DNA from: Deinococcus planocerae
GTDB lineage: Bacteria > Deinococcota > Deinococci > Deinococcales > Deinococcaceae
DNA: 47,500 bases
Assembly (NCBI RefSeq): GCF_002869765.1
Contig: NZ_PNOR01000009.1
Span: 1 to 47,500 of the forward strand
Reading direction: 5' to 3'
Shown here: piece by piece, positions 25,933 through 36,558 of the stretch
Numbering within the stretch: the first letter of the stretch is position 1
Layout: the number at the start of each line of letters is the position of its first letter
Position numbers and translations under genes: made by a program
The notes under the pieces: model-generated
Seen by the model: the letters and a program-made list of their open reading frames with translations, nothing else
Told to the model about the DNA's origin: nothing
Databases searched by the model: none

Positions 25933-26499
25933 ATGAACAAGAACAAAGGTCTGGTGCGGCCCGCAACGACGTTCGCCCTTCTCGCCCTGGTCTCCGGCGC
26001 CCTCGCGCAGACGCAGGTGGCGCCCGAGACTCACCCGGTCGGCGACATCCCCGACTCACAGGCCTTCGTGCGTTACACGAACGCGCCGGGAGGCTACAGC
26101 CTGGAAATCCCGGAAGGCTGGGCCCGCCGCGAGCAGGGCGGCACGGTGAGCTTCACCTCCAAGTACGGCACCGTCGAGCTGACGGCCCGCAGGGCGGCAG
26201 GGACCCCGGGGGTCGCGGCGGTCCGGGCGGGTGACCTCGCCGCGCTGGCCCGGACGGACCCCAGCCTGAAGGTCACCCTGGTCAAGGCGGCGCCGTTGCC
26301 CGCCGGGAACGCCGTCCTGGCGCGCTTCATCTCCACCTCCGCCCCGAACGCGGTGACGGGACGGCGCGCGGTGCTGGACAACGACCTGTACGTGCTCACC
26401 AGAAACGGGCGCGAGGTCGTGCTGCGGATGAGTGCCCCCAGGGGGGCGGACAACGTGGACGCCTGGAACCGGGTCGCGCGTTCGTTCGTGTGGCGGTGA
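25933..26499 (+). CDS. Secreted protein heading the ABC exporter operon
   Basis: 188 aa from ATG 25933, a leaderless start. Signal peptide MNKNKGLVRPATTFALLALV then SGALAQ. The mature part, FVRYTNAPGGYSLEIPEGWAR, then GTVSFTSKYGTVELTARRA and a closing DNVDAWNRVARSFVW, is a PsbP/Mog1-like alpha-beta sandwich of the kind often annotated as a lipoprotein or stress-related exported protein. It directly precedes two ATPases and a permease, so it may be the extracytoplasmic partner of that transporter (inferred). Confidence 0.75.
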   Translation: MNKNKGLVRPATTFALLALVSGALAQTQVAPETHPVGDIPDSQAFVRYTNAPGGYSLEIPEGWARREQGGTVSFTSKYGTVELTARRAAGTPGVAAVRAGDLAALARTDPSLKVTLVKAAPLPAGNAVLARFISTSAPNAVTGRRAVLDNDLYVLTRNGREVVLRMSAPRGADNVDAWNRVARSFVWR

Positions 26500-26504
26500 G
26501 GGCC

Positions 26505-27179
26505 ATGTCCATCCTGGAGGCCGTGGACCTGTACCGCTTCTACCACGTGGCGGACGAGGAGGTGCGCGCCCTGCGCGGGGTCAGCCTGGACGTGGCGCCG
26601 GGAGAACTCGTCGTCCTGCTGGGCGCCTCCGGCAGCGGCAAGAGCACCCTGCTCTCTTGCCTGGCGGGCCTGGACGACCCGGACGGCGGCGCGGTGACGG
26701 TGGCGGGCGAGCGGCTGACCCGGCGGCCCGAGGCCCAGCGGGCGGGGGTGCGGGCCCGGCACCTGGGCGTGATGTTGCAGGGCGGGAACCTGCTCGCGCA
26801 CCTGAACGTGCTCGACAACGTGACCCTGACCGGGCGGCTGCTCGGTCAGCCGGGCGGGGCCCGCGCGCTGGACCTGCTGGGGCAGCTCGGGTTGGACCAC
26901 CGGCGGCACGCCTTCCCGGCGCAGCTCTCCGGAGGGGAAATCGCGCGCGCCTCGCTCGCGGCGGCGCTGGCCCACCGCCCCGCCGCGCTGCTGGCCGACG
27001 AGCCGACCGCCGAGGTGGACGCGCGGACCGAGGAGCGGGTCATCGGGGTGATCGAGGCGTTCGTGCGGGGGGAGGGGCGCGGCGGACGTTGCGCCGTGAT
27101 CGCCACCCACAGCTCCCGGCTGGCCGCCCGGGCGACGCGCGTGTTGCGGCTGAAAGACGGGAGGTGGCAGGATGCCTGA
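26505..27179 (+). CDS. ABC transporter ATP-binding protein (LolD/MacB type, first)
   Basis: About 224 aa. ATG 26505 is chosen for homology; GTG 26496 overlapping the previous stop (GTGA) is an equally possible start. Walker A: LGASGSGKSTLL; Q-loop: GVMLQGGNLLAHLNV; signature: QLSGGEIARASLAAALAHRP; Walker B: AALLADEPTAEVD; H-loop: VIATHSSRLA. These are the features of ATPases that power FtsX-type permeases. The signature has 'GGEIARAS' in place of the usual 'GGQQQRVA' and should still function. Confidence 0.88.
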   Translation: MSILEAVDLYRFYHVADEEVRALRGVSLDVAPGELVVLLGASGSGKSTLLSCLAGLDDPDGGAVTVAGERLTRRPEAQRAGVRARHLGVMLQGGNLLAHLNVLDNVTLTGRLLGQPGGARALDLLGQLGLDHRRHAFPAQLSGGEIARASLAAALAHRPAALLADEPTAEVDARTEERVIGVIEAFVRGEGRGGRCAVIATHSSRLAARATRVLRLKDGRWQDA

Positions 27180-27942
27180 ACCCAGGATGGTGGACGTCTC
27201 ACCGGGACGGCTGACCCCCGGGCCCGTTTCCTCAGGCGCGGCATCGCCCCGGCAGGTGGACGCGGCGACCACCCCGCTGGCCGAGGCGCGCGGGGTGGGC
27301 CGGACCTTCACCGTAGGCGGGCAGGAGGTCACCGCCCTGCGGGAGACGACGCTCCAGGTGCGCCCCGGCGACCGGATCGCGCTGCTGGGCCCCTCCGGCA
27401 GCGGCAAGAGCACCCTGCTGCACCTGCTCGGCGGGCTCGACACGCCGACCACGGGGACGGTGAGCTGGCCCGCGCTGGGTGAGGCGAACACGCTCCGGCC
27501 CGGCAAGGTCGCCTTCGTCTTCCAGGCCCAGAGCCTGATGCCGCCCCTGACCGCGCTGGAGAACGTGGCGCTCCCGCTGCTGCTGACGGGGGCCACGCCG
27601 AAAGCGGCCACCGGGGAAGCCCGGCGGGCCCTGGATACCCTGGAACTGCTGCCGCTCGCCGAACAGCTTCCCGAGGAACTCTCCGGCGGGCAGGCGCAGC
27701 GGGTGGCGGTCGCGCGGGCGCTCGTCACCCGGCCCCGGCTGATCCTGGCCGACGAGCCGACCGGGCAGCTCGATTCCGTCACCGCCGGGCACCTGATGGA
27801 CGTGCTGCTCTCGGCCCTCGAACCCAGCTCGGCTCTGGTGATGGCGACCCACGACGAGGCCGTCGCCCGGCGCCTCGACACCCTCTGGCGCATGGAGGGC
27901 GGCGGGCTCCTGAGCCGGGCCACCAAGGAGGGACCCTCATGA
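27172..27942 (+). CDS. ABC transporter ATP-binding protein (LolD/MacB type, second)
   Basis: 256 aa. A non-conserved N-terminal tail of about 35 residues precedes the ATPase: Walker A LLGPSGSGKSTLLHLLGG, Q-loop VFQAQSLMPPLTALENV, signature ELSGGQAQRVAVARALV, Walker B LILADEPTGQLDS, H-loop VMATHDEAVARRLD. It overlaps the previous gene by a few bases and the permease by ATGA. With one permease and two ATPases, the complex may be asymmetric. Confidence 0.92.
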   Translation: MPEPRMVDVSPGRLTPGPVSSGAASPRQVDAATTPLAEARGVGRTFTVGGQEVTALRETTLQVRPGDRIALLGPSGSGKSTLLHLLGGLDTPTTGTVSWPALGEANTLRPGKVAFVFQAQSLMPPLTALENVALPLLLTGATPKAATGEARRALDTLELLPLAEQLPEELSGGQAQRVAVARALVTRPRLILADEPTGQLDSVTAGHLMDVLLSALEPSSALVMATHDEAVARRLDTLWRMEGGGLLSRATKEGPS

Positions 27943-30575
27943 CCAGCCTGTGGTTGCGCGGTTTGATGGCACGCCGTCCCCTGCGTCTGTGGGGCAGCGC
28001 GCTGGGAGTCGGTCTGACCGTCGCCTTCCTGACCTTCCTGCTGTCGTTCATCGCGGCGGGCACGGCCAACATGACCCGCCGGGCCATCGGGTCGGTCCCG
28101 GTGGACTGGCAGGTGCTGCTGGGGCAGAACACCAGCCGCGCCCAGGCCGAGGCCGCCATCCGCGCCGCCACTCCGGTCCGGACCCTCGCGGCGGTCGGGT
28201 ACGCGGACGTGCCCGGCTTCACGGCCAACACGGGCGGCACCGTCCAGACCACCGGGGCGGGCAAGGTGCTGGGGCTGCCGCCGGGCTACCGCGCCGCCTT
28301 CCCCGCCGAGCTGCGTCCCCTGATCGGGTCGCCGGACGGCGTGGTGCTGTCGCAGCAGACGGCGGCGAACCTGCACGCCGCCGTGGGGGACACGGTGAAC
28401 ATCGGACGCTACGGGGCCGCCCCGGTGGGGCTGCGGGTCGCCGGGGTCGTCGACCTTCCGCAGGCCGACTCGCTGTTCCAGGCGGTCGGGGCGCCGAAGG
28501 GCCTCGCCCCCCAGGCGCCGCCGGACAACGTGGTGCTGCTTCCCCGCGCCCAGTGGGACGCCCTGTTCGCCCCGCAGAAGCTGGCGCGGCCCGACACGGT
28601 ACGCGAGCAGCTCCACGTGCGGCTGGGCACCCCGCTCCCCAGCAACCCGGGCCGGGCCTTCGCGCTGGCCGGGACGCTCGCCAACAACGTCGAGGCGCGG
28701 CTCTCGGGCGGGGCCGTGGTCGGCAACAACCTGGCGGCCAAGCTCGACGGGGCGCGGGAGGACGCCCTCTACGCCCAGGCGCTGTTCCTGTTCCTGGGGC
28801 TGCCGGGGGCCCTGCTCGCCGGGGCGCTGACCCTGAGCGTCGCGGGGGCGAGCGCCGGGCAGCGCCGGACCGAGGCGGCCCTGCTGCGCGTCCGGGGAGC
28901 GGGTGACCGCACCATCCTGCGGCTGGGAGCGGCGGAGGCGGGGCTGGTGGCGGGCGTCGGCACCGTGCTGGGCCTCCTGGCCTACGTGCTGCTCTCGCCC
29001 CTGGTCACGCCGGGCACGGCCGTGGGCGTCCCCCTGCTTGCGCTGCCGGTCCTGGCGGGGCTGCTCCTCTCGCTGCTGGCCGTCCTGCTGCCCACCCTGG
29101 GCGCGATCCGGTCGTCCACGGTCGCCGCCCAGCGGCAGGTCGTGGGCCGGGCCGGGACGCCGCTGTGGCAGCGCCTCTCCCTCGACCTGCTGCTGCTCGT
29201 CCTGGCCGGGGTGATGTTCTGGCGCAGCGCCGCCGGGGGCTACCAGCTCGTGCTCGCGCCGGAAGGCGTCCCCCAGGCGAGCATCCAGATCGAGGCCTTC
29301 GTCGCGCCGCTGGCCCTGTGGCTGGGCGGCACCCTGCTGGCGATGCGGCTGCTGGGCCTGCTGCTGCGGCGGGGCGCGCTGACCCGGCTGCTGCGGCCCC
29401 TGGCCGGGACCCTGGCGGGGACCGTCGCGGCCGCGCTGGGGCGGCAACGGCCCCTCCTGACGCGCGGGGCGGCGCTCGTCGCCCTCGCCACCGCCTTCGC
29501 GGTCTCCACCTCGATCTTCAACGCGACCTACAACGACCAGGCGCGGGTGGACGCCGTGCTCACCAACGGGGCGGACGTGACCGTCACGGGCACCGCGAAC
29601 GGCCCCGCCGGGCCACGGCTGGCCACCCTGGGGGCCCTGCCGGGCGTGGTGGGCACCCAGCCGCTGATCCACCGCTTCGCCTACGTGGGCGCGGACCTCC
29701 AGGACATCTACGGCATCGACGCCGCGCACTTCACCCAGGTCAGCCGCCTGTCGAACACCTATTTCAAGGGGACGACGGCGCAGGGGGCGCTGGCGAAGCT
29801 CCGGGCCCGCCCGGACGCCCTGTTCGTCTCGCAGGAGACGGTCAACGACTACCAGCTCTCGCTCGGCGACCGGCTGAACCTGCGGCTGCTGAACGCCCGC
29901 ACCCACGGGTACGGGATCGTCCCCTTCACCTTCGTCGGCGTGGTGCGCGAGTTCCCCACCGCCCCCAAGGACTCCTTCCTGGTCGCCAACGCGAGCTACC
30001 TCGCCAAGGCGACCGGCAACCCGGTGGCCGAGGTGGCGCTCCTCAAGGTGAGCGGGTCCCCGCAGGCGGTCGTGGACGCCGCGCGGCGGGCGACCCAGGA
30101 CCTGCCCGGCGTGGCGGTCACCGACCTCGCCACGGTGCGCAGCCGGATCGCGTCGGGCCTCACGGCGGTCAACCTCGCGGGCCTGTCGCGCATCGAGCTG
30201 GCCTTCGCGGCCCTGCTGCTCGCGGGGGCGACCGGGCTGGTGCTGGCCCTGGGGCTGGCCGAGCGCCGCCGCACCTTCACCGTGCTGGGAGCCCTGGGCG
30301 CGACGCAGAAGCAACTCGGCGCCTTCCTGTCGGGTGAGGCGCTGGTCGTCGTGGGCCTCGGCGGGGTGCTCGGGGGCGTGATCGGCCTGGGGGTCGCGCA
30401 GACCCTCATCAAGCTGCTCCAGGGCGTCTTCGACCCGCCGCCCGAGGTGATGGTGCTGCCCTGGCCCTACCTGGTGGGCCTGCTGGCCGCCGCCGCCCTC
30501 AGCACCCTGGCCGCCCTGCGGCTGGCGCAGGCCGCCTCCAACCGGCGGGTGACCGAGGTGCTGCGGGCGGGCTGA
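27939..30575 (+). CDS. FtsX-like ABC transporter permease
   Basis: 878 aa; starts at ATG 27939 overlapping the ATPase stop (ATGA). It has an N-terminal membrane segment (SALGVGLTVAFLTFLLSFIAAG), a large extracytoplasmic domain of about 230 residues (MacB-PCD-like), three membrane segments, a second extracytoplasmic domain and a final three-segment FtsX domain (AFAALLLAGATGLVLALGLAERRRTF; LVVVGLGGVLGGVIGLGVA). This is the two-FtsX-domain layout of export or lipoprotein-extrusion permeases. Substrate unknown. The promoter context points to envelope defence or lipid transport. Confidence 0.9.
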   Translation: MTSLWLRGLMARRPLRLWGSALGVGLTVAFLTFLLSFIAAGTANMTRRAIGSVPVDWQVLLGQNTSRAQAEAAIRAATPVRTLAAVGYADVPGFTANTGGTVQTTGAGKVLGLPPGYRAAFPAELRPLIGSPDGVVLSQQTAANLHAAVGDTVNIGRYGAAPVGLRVAGVVDLPQADSLFQAVGAPKGLAPQAPPDNVVLLPRAQWDALFAPQKLARPDTVREQLHVRLGTPLPSNPGRAFALAGTLANNVEARLSGGAVVGNNLAAKLDGAREDALYAQALFLFLGLPGALLAGALTLSVAGASAGQRRTEAALLRVRGAGDRTILRLGAAEAGLVAGVGTVLGLLAYVLLSPLVTPGTAVGVPLLALPVLAGLLLSLLAVLLPTLGAIRSSTVAAQRQVVGRAGTPLWQRLSLDLLLLVLAGVMFWRSAAGGYQLVLAPEGVPQASIQIEAFVAPLALWLGGTLLAMRLLGLLLRRGALTRLLRPLAGTLAGTVAAALGRQRPLLTRGAALVALATAFAVSTSIFNATYNDQARVDAVLTNGADVTVTGTANGPAGPRLATLGALPGVVGTQPLIHRFAYVGADLQDIYGIDAAHFTQVSRLSNTYFKGTTAQGALAKLRARPDALFVSQETVNDYQLSLGDRLNLRLLNARTHGYGIVPFTFVGVVREFPTAPKDSFLVANASYLAKATGNPVAEVALLKVSGSPQAVVDAARRATQDLPGVAVTDLATVRSRIASGLTAVNLAGLSRIELAFAALLLAGATGLVLALGLAERRRTFTVLGALGATQKQLGAFLSGEALVVVGLGGVLGGVIGLGVAQTLIKLLQGVFDPPPEVMVLPWPYLVGLLAAAALSTLAALRLAQAASNRRVTEVLRAG

Positions 30576-30621
30576 GGGGCGGCTTCCCGGGGGGAGTGGC
30601 CTGAGCCGCTCCCCCTCTCGG

Positions 30622-30653
30622 TATACGCGTTCTTTACCTCGGCTCTCTAGGGT
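30622..30653 (+). promoter_or_regulatory. Direct-repeat activator site and -10 element (DedA gene)
   Basis: TATACG 30622-30627, 5 nt, TTTACC 30633-30638, 9 nt, TAGGGT 30648-30653, then 6 nt to ATG 30660. Confidence 0.8.
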
Positions 30654-30659
30654 GGGGGC

Positions 30660-31253
<594 letters not shown>

Positions 31254-31744
31254 GCCCAAGTGGGGACGGTGTTGTGCGGGGTTCGGCGGCGGGAGACGCT
31301 CCCCGACGCTGACGCGACGCCCTCCCCGCATCGGGAGCGTGGTGGCCGGTGGGTAGGCCGAGGGAAGGGGGCGCCCCCGGCGTCGGGACCCCGCGCGGAG
31401 CAGGTGATCTCGTCGGGCCGAACCGAGCAGGGCTTCCCGCGTCACGGGTCCTGGACGGCGTTCTCGATCCGTGGCCGCCCGGGCCCGAACGCTGCGCGAG
31501 CCCAGGTCGAGGAGGTGCCGTCCCAGGGGGCGAACATCGGCATTCGCCGTCCTCCTCACCCCGTTGAGAGACCTTTCCCCCGAGTCACGCGGGGAGGCTG
31601 GCGGAGTCCCTCCTCCCCGCGCCACAGGTCTTCACAGGGCGAGCAGGAGGACACGAAAAGAGCTGTGTAAGAGTCCTCCTCCTACGTTGGGCGTGAAGAG
31701 TTCCCTGCCTTTCGACAGACACGGAACCCGAAAGGACACCGCAG
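31254..31744. other. 491-nt gap before the subtilase operon
   Basis: Open frames here (for example 31260-31670) are R/G/P-rich and look like random high-GC reading. No direct-repeat promoter is present. A weak ribosome binding site (AAAGGACA) lies just before 31745. I see no RNA gene or clear terminator. Confidence 0.4.
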
Positions 31745-33145
31745 ATGCCCATGACCCGCACATCACGCCTCCCGGGGACCGTCCTCCTGGCCCTGGCGCT
31801 CGCCGCCTGCGGGCAGCAACCTGCCAGCGAGGCCGCGACGCCCGTTCCCGATCCGGCCCCCGTGACGACGGCCACGCCCATCGCCGTACCGACGGCGCGG
31901 GCGCCCTACGCCCTGATGGTCAGCGCGGACAAGTCGGACAGCGTCCAGGGCCTTGAGCGCGAGTTCGGGGGCAGGGTGGTCGCGTTCAGCGCGCAGGCAG
32001 GCTACGCCCTGCTCGCCGTCGATTCCGCGCAACTCCCCGTTGTCACTCAGGGTGCCGGGGGGAAGGCGCGGTCGCGGCGCGTCGTCGAACCCAACCAGGC
32101 CGCCTTCGATGGTGGGGGCGTGACCGCCATGCAGGGGCGGCGCACCCTGTGGGCGGGGGGCGAGTTCCGGGCCTGGACGGGTGGGCGGCGCACCCTGTGG
32201 GCCGGGGGCAGCTACGCGCCGGTGCCCGAGAACAGCGTGACCTGGGGACAGGTCCGGCTCCAGCAGGCGCAGCGGCTCGCCCCGCATCTCGGCGCGGGCG
32301 TCAAGGTCGCGGTCATCGACACGGGCCTCGACCTCACCCATCCCGCCTTCGAGGGGGCGCTCGCGCCGCAGGGCGAGTGGTGGGACTTCTACGGCAACGA
32401 CGCGCTGCCGCAGGACGAGGGGGCCCTCGGCATCGGCGGGTACGGGCACGGCACGAGCGTGGCGGGCATCGTGCTGCAGGTGGCGCCGAACGCGACCATC
32501 CTGCCGTTGCGCGTCCTCGGCCCGGACGGCTCCGGCGACATCCTCGGCGTGGCCAAGGCCATCGACTGGGCCGTCAAGCACGGCGCGCGCGTGATCAACC
32601 TCAGCCTGGGCAGCGACGAGCGCTCTCAGATCGTGCAGGACGCCATCGAGCGAGCGACCAGGAGCGGCGTGTTCGTGGTCGCGTCCGCCGGGAACGAGAA
32701 CACGGATCCCATCACCTATCCCGCGCGCGACGCGGCCGGCAAGGGCAACGAGCGCGAGCTCAGCGTCGGCAGCGTCGACGCGCGCGACGTCAAGTCCAGC
32801 TTCTCGAACTACGGCAGCGCCCTGGAGGTGGTCGCGCCCGGCGAGGACGTGTTCGGCCCCGCGCCGCGCGACGCGAACGGCGTGCCGCAGCTCGCGGCGT
32901 GGAGCGGCACGTCGATGGCGGCCCCCATGGCGGCGGGCGGGCTCGCGCTGGCCCTCGGGGAGTCGGACAAGAAGGTGCGTGGGGATCTCGCGCAAAAGAT
33001 GAGTGCGCGCGCCCACAACGTGTACGGCCTGCCCGGCAACCGCGCGTACAGGACCAAACTCGGCGTGCAGGGTCGGCTCGACCTCGAGGCTTTTTTGCGC
33101 GACGTGTTGGGGCTGGGCGACGAGAATGACGACCATAACGAGTGA
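31745..33145 (+). CDS. Secreted S8 (subtilisin-like) serine protease, lipoprotein
   Basis: 466 aa; the ATG at 31745 follows AAAGGACA (an ATG at 31751 is possible). Lipobox ALAAC with Cys22 anchors it outside the cell. An inhibitor-like propeptide region ([38 protein letters not shown]) leads to the protease domain with the triad D192 (AVIDTGLD), H235 ([10 protein letters not shown]), S390 (SGTSMAAP) and oxyanion N317 (ASAGNE). Between propeptide and protease the nine-residue block GRRTLWAGG occurs twice (131-139, 147-155). The stop overlaps the GTG of the following c-di-GMP gene. Confidence 0.92.
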   Translation: MPMTRTSRLPGTVLLALALAACGQQPASEAATPVPDPAPVTTATPIAVPTARAPYALMVSADKSDSVQGLEREFGGRVVAFSAQAGYALLAVDSAQLPVVTQGAGGKARSRRVVEPNQAAFDGGGVTAMQGRRTLWAGGEFRAWTGGRRTLWAGGSYAPVPENSVTWGQVRLQQAQRLAPHLGAGVKVAVIDTGLDLTHPAFEGALAPQGEWWDFYGNDALPQDEGALGIGGYGHGTSVAGIVLQVAPNATILPLRVLGPDGSGDILGVAKAIDWAVKHGARVINLSLGSDERSQIVQDAIERATRSGVFVVASAGNENTDPITYPARDAAGKGNERELSVGSVDARDVKSSFSNYGSALEVVAPGEDVFGPAPRDANGVPQLAAWSGTSMAAPMAAGGLALALGESDKKVRGDLAQKMSARAHNVYGLPGNRAYRTKLGVQGRLDLEAFLRDVLGLGDENDDHNE

Positions 33146-35871
33146 GACGAGGGCCCTGGCGGTCGGGACGGCAGGCGGGTGAGATGGACGGCGGTGTGCG
33201 CGGGGACCGGCGGGCGACGCGGCTTGAATTGAGCGGCGCAGCGGGAGGGGACGCCCAGACGGGCGTGGACGCGCTCGTCGGGGCCGCCGAACAGTTGGTC
33301 GGCGCGGACGCGCCTCGCGCGGCCGAAGTGGCGCGCGAGGCACGGTCGGCCGCGCGAGGCGCGGTGTACCCGGCGGGAGAGGTGCGCGCCCTGCTCGTCC
33401 TGGGTGCCGCGCTGGCGGAACGCGGGATGCGCGATGAAGCCCGTGACGCGTTCGGGCGCGCCCGGAACGTCGCCAGGCGGGCAGGCGACCTGCCGGGCGT
33501 CATGGAGGCGCTGGGCGCGGACGGCAAGCTGATGCTGGATTATGGGGACATCGCCGCCGCCGAGGCGCAGTTTCTCGAAGCGCTCGGCCTCGCCCGCGCG
33601 CACGGGCACCTGGCCGTGCAGGCGCGGATGCTCAACCGGCTGTCGGGCGCGCGGCACACCCGCGGCGCGTATGCCGAGGCCCTCGCGGCCCTCGAGGAGG
33701 CGCTGGCCGCGCACCGCGCGCTGGGGGACCACGCCGGAGAGTCGAGCTGCCTGTGCAACATCGGGAACCTGTACGTCAGCCTGGGCCGCTACCCGGAGGC
33801 GCTGGGGGCCCTCACCGAGGCGCACGCCCTGCTGCGCGGCCGGGGGGACGACGCCCGGACCCTCAACCGCACGGTCCTCAACCTGGGCACGCTCTACCTC
33901 GACATGGGCGATGTGGACAGGGCGGTCGAGCACTTCGGGCAGGCCCTCGCCCTGGCGAGGAGCGGCGGCGACACGCTCGTCGAGGTCGTGGCCCTGCTCA
34001 ACATCGGCGCGGCGCGGCAGGAGGCGGGCCAGGACGACGAGGCGCGCGCCCAGCTGCTGGGCGCGCGGGAACGCGCGCGCGCCATCGGGTACGCGCCCGG
34101 GGAGGTGTCCGCCCTCGACGGGCTGGGTCGCCTGCACGAGCGCGCGGGAGAGCTCGGGGAGGCCGTCGCGTCTCACGCGCGGGCCCTGGAGCTGGCCCGC
34201 CGGGGCGAGGACGTGGAGGGGCAACTCGACGCCCTGCACCACCTCGGCCGCCTCGCCGCGCGCCGGGACGAGCTGCCGCTGGCCCTCGCGCGCCTGGGCG
34301 AGGCGCTGAGGCTGGCCCGCGAGGTGAAGCGCAAGAAGAGCGAGTGCGAGGTGCTGCTCGCGCTCGCGGACGTCCTCGAACGTCAGGGCGACGCGGCGCA
34401 GGCCCTCGCCCTCTACCGGGAGCACCACCGCGTCGAGCGTGAACTCTTCACGGAGGAGGGCGACCGCAAGACGCGCGAGCTGACCGCCCGCTTCGACATC
34501 GAGCGCGCCCGCCAGGAGGCGGAGGCGCAGCGCGAGCGCACCGAGATCGAGCGGCGCGCCCGCGAGGGGGCCGAGCGCACCGTGCTCGAACGCACCGCCG
34601 CCCTCGAGCGCGCGCAGCTCGAGGTGGCCGCGCGGCTGGCGACCGCCGCCGAGTACCGCGACGACGCGACCGGCGAACACACTTGGCGCGTGGGGCACGG
34701 CACCGCGCGCCTGGCCGCGCACCTCGGGCTGCCCGCCGCGCAGGTGGAACTGGCGCGGGTCGCCGCGCGCCTGCACGACGTCGGCAAGATCGGGATCCCG
34801 GACGCGATCTTGCTCAAGGCGGGGCCGCTCACGCCGGGGGAGTACGACGAGATGCGCGCGCACGCCGCGCTGGGCGCGCGCCTGCTCGCGAGCGGCGAGT
34901 CGGCGCTGCTGCAGATGGCCGAGGACATCGCGTGGTCGCACCACGAGCGCTGGGACGGGCGCGGGTACCCGCGCGGCCTCGCGGGCGAGGCCATTCCGCT
35001 GATGGGGCGCATCGTGGCGGTCGCGGACGTGTTCGATGCCCTCACGCACGCGCGGCCCTACAAGGCGGCGTGGACCCGGGAGCAGGCGCTCGCGGAACTC
35101 CACCGCGGCCGCGACACACAGTTCGACCCCCGGGTGGTGGACGCCGCCCTGTGCGTGTTCGGGGCGGCGACGTACGAGGAGGACATGCGGCGTGAGCTGC
35201 GCGCGCAGCGGGAGGCGGGCGCACAGTTCCACCTCCCGGCGCTCCAAGGCCCGGGGCAGGACGTGGCGGCGCTGCGCGCGCACTACGAGCACCTGCTGGC
35301 GGAACAGACGCGCGACCTCGAGCGGGCGCGGCGGGAGGCCGAATCGACGGCGCGGCGCCTCGAACTCGCCGCCCGCACGGACGTGCTCACGAACCTTCCC
35401 AACCGCCGGGCCTTTGAGGAGGACCTGGAGCGCGCGCTCCGGGAGGCGGCCCACGGTGACAGTGTTCTGGTGCTGTCCATGGACCTCGACGGCCTCAAGG
35501 CCGTGAACGACCACCAGGGCCACGAGCGCGGCGACGACCTGCTGCGCGCCTTCGCGCGGACCCTGCAGGCGGCGCTTGGGGACCGCGGCGAGGTGTACCG
35601 CATCGGGGGCGACGAGTACGCGGCGATCCTGTCAGGCGCGGCGGACACGGGCGTGGCGATCCTGGAGGACATCGAAGCGGTGGCGGCCCGCGTGCGCGAG
35701 CAGGGTTTTCCAACGTCGGGTGTCAGCGCGGGCATCGCCGCTTTTCCGCGCGAAGCGGTGACGGCGGGCGAGCTGCTGCGCCTCAGCGACCAGCGCATGT
35801 ACCGCGCCAAGGGAGGTCGCCGGGGGCAGCCCAACCTCCGGGCCCCGGCGTCGGCCCCTGAGCTGACATAG
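33142..35871 (+). CDS. TPR / HD-GYP / GGDEF cyclic-di-GMP signalling protein
   Basis: 909 aa starting at GTG 33142, overlapping the protease stop (GTGA). The N-terminal ~430 residues are TPR repeats, then a charged coiled coil (about 440-500). The HD-GYP domain (about 500-690) has [14 protein letters not shown] around 542 and [14 protein letters not shown] around 599, the metal ligands of c-di-GMP phosphodiesterases. The GGDEF domain at the C-terminus has IGGDEY around 822, the active A-site; no RxxD inhibitory site is seen in the expected place. Both catalytic signatures look intact, so the protein could degrade and make c-di-GMP, with TPRs as sensor. Confidence 0.9.
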   Translation: MRRGPWRSGRQAGEMDGGVRGDRRATRLELSGAAGGDAQTGVDALVGAAEQLVGADAPRAAEVAREARSAARGAVYPAGEVRALLVLGAALAERGMRDEARDAFGRARNVARRAGDLPGVMEALGADGKLMLDYGDIAAAEAQFLEALGLARAHGHLAVQARMLNRLSGARHTRGAYAEALAALEEALAAHRALGDHAGESSCLCNIGNLYVSLGRYPEALGALTEAHALLRGRGDDARTLNRTVLNLGTLYLDMGDVDRAVEHFGQALALARSGGDTLVEVVALLNIGAARQEAGQDDEARAQLLGARERARAIGYAPGEVSALDGLGRLHERAGELGEAVASHARALELARRGEDVEGQLDALHHLGRLAARRDELPLALARLGEALRLAREVKRKKSECEVLLALADVLERQGDAAQALALYREHHRVERELFTEEGDRKTRELTARFDIERARQEAEAQRERTEIERRAREGAERTVLERTAALERAQLEVAARLATAAEYRDDATGEHTWRVGHGTARLAAHLGLPAAQVELARVAARLHDVGKIGIPDAILLKAGPLTPGEYDEMRAHAALGARLLASGESALLQMAEDIAWSHHERWDGRGYPRGLAGEAIPLMGRIVAVADVFDALTHARPYKAAWTREQALAELHRGRDTQFDPRVVDAALCVFGAATYEEDMRRELRAQREAGAQFHLPALQGPGQDVAALRAHYEHLLAEQTRDLERARREAESTARRLELAARTDVLTNLPNRRAFEEDLERALREAAHGDSVLVLSMDLDGLKAVNDHQGHERGDDLLRAFARTLQAALGDRGEVYRIGGDEYAAILSGAADTGVAILEDIEAVAARVREQGFPTSGVSAGIAAFPREAVTAGELLRLSDQRMYRAKGGRRGQPNLRAPASAPELT

Positions 35872-36162
35872 GGCATAGGGCCGCCTCACTCGGCCCGGCG
35901 CCAGGGGAGTATGTCCAGGAGGAACGACGAGCCGGGCCGCGGAGAGCGCCACCTGTCACCCTCCCAGAGCTGTCCAGCCTGCGCACCCCCATTCCGCTGA
36001 CCTGACCCGGGAGGTGGCCCCTGGTGGCCCCGCGGAGGTTTCTCGTGCCGGGCCTGATGTCGGCGCCAGTGAGCTGTACACCGACCAGCACCAGGTTCAC
36101 GGGCCAGGGTCCATAACGCTGGGGGAACCCCTGCACCTGCCTGTCGCCTCCGCCCCGACGCT
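35872..36162. other. Intergenic stretch, no supported gene
   Basis: About 290 nt between convergent genes. Reading frames carry no recognisable motif; GC-rich short inverted runs exist (around 36008-36040) but none with a T-run long enough to call a terminator. Confidence 0.4.
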
Positions 36163-36372
36163 CTACTTGCCGAGCTTCCTGACCGCCTCCTCCGCCTCCT
36201 TGAGGCTGCCGAACTCGCCCGCGAGGTAGGCCCACTCCGCGCCACCTTCTGGTTTGGAAAGCTGGGCGTTCAGCTTCCAGAACTTGGGGTCGGTGTGCTT
36301 CTCCAGGTGAATCCGGTGGATGGCCGCGGCATTCACGTAGCTGCCGTCCTCCAGCTTGATGAACTTCGCCAT
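36163..36372 (-). CDS. Small hypothetical protein, 69 aa
   Basis: Begins MAKFIKLEDGSYVNAAAIHR, then LAGEFGSLKEAEEAVRKLG at the C-terminus. The opening 'F-I-x-L-x-D-G-x-x-V-N-x-x-x-I' resembles small single-domain proteins that fold as a strand-rich unit, but I cannot name the family. A TAAGCT box lies 5 nt before the ATG, so the gene is probably leaderless. It does not overlap a better gene. Confidence 0.6.
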   Translation of the reverse strand: MAKFIKLEDGSYVNAAAIHRIHLEKHTDPKFWKLNAQLSKPEGGAEWAYLAGEFGSLKEAEEAVRKLGK

Positions 36373-36377
36373 GCCCC

Positions 36378-36383
36378 AGCTTA
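36378..36383 (-). promoter_or_regulatory. Leaderless promoter -10 element for the 69-aa gene
   Basis: On the minus strand TAAGCT, 5 nt before the ATG at 36372, no Shine-Dalgarno. Confidence 0.5.
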
Positions 36384-36523
36384 AGCGGCTCCCCCCATGA
36401 CATCAGGAGGTGAGCAGGATGAGCCCCAGCGAACAGCAGAGATGCGAAACCACTTCCTCCGCCTCCGGGAGCCAGGAGAAAACACCCTCTCCCGAACAGC
36501 GAGGGGGTGACACCCGCCGGGCA

Positions 36524-36552
36524 TTGACCCTGTGCCCGGTTTTGGCTATGAT
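36524..36552 (+). promoter_or_regulatory. Sigma-70-type promoter of the candidate small RNA
   Basis: TTGACC at 36524-36529, a 17-nt spacer and TATGAT at 36547-36552, close to the housekeeping consensus and unlike the direct-repeat promoters nearby. Confidence 0.75.
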
Positions 36553-36558
36553 GGCACT

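Noticed and set aside
32809..35523. 904-codon minus-strand frame opposite the HD-GYP/GGDEF gene, with similar long frames at 17920-20226 and 42605-45265
   Set aside because: Each lies exactly opposite a gene with clear family motifs and has no motif of its own.
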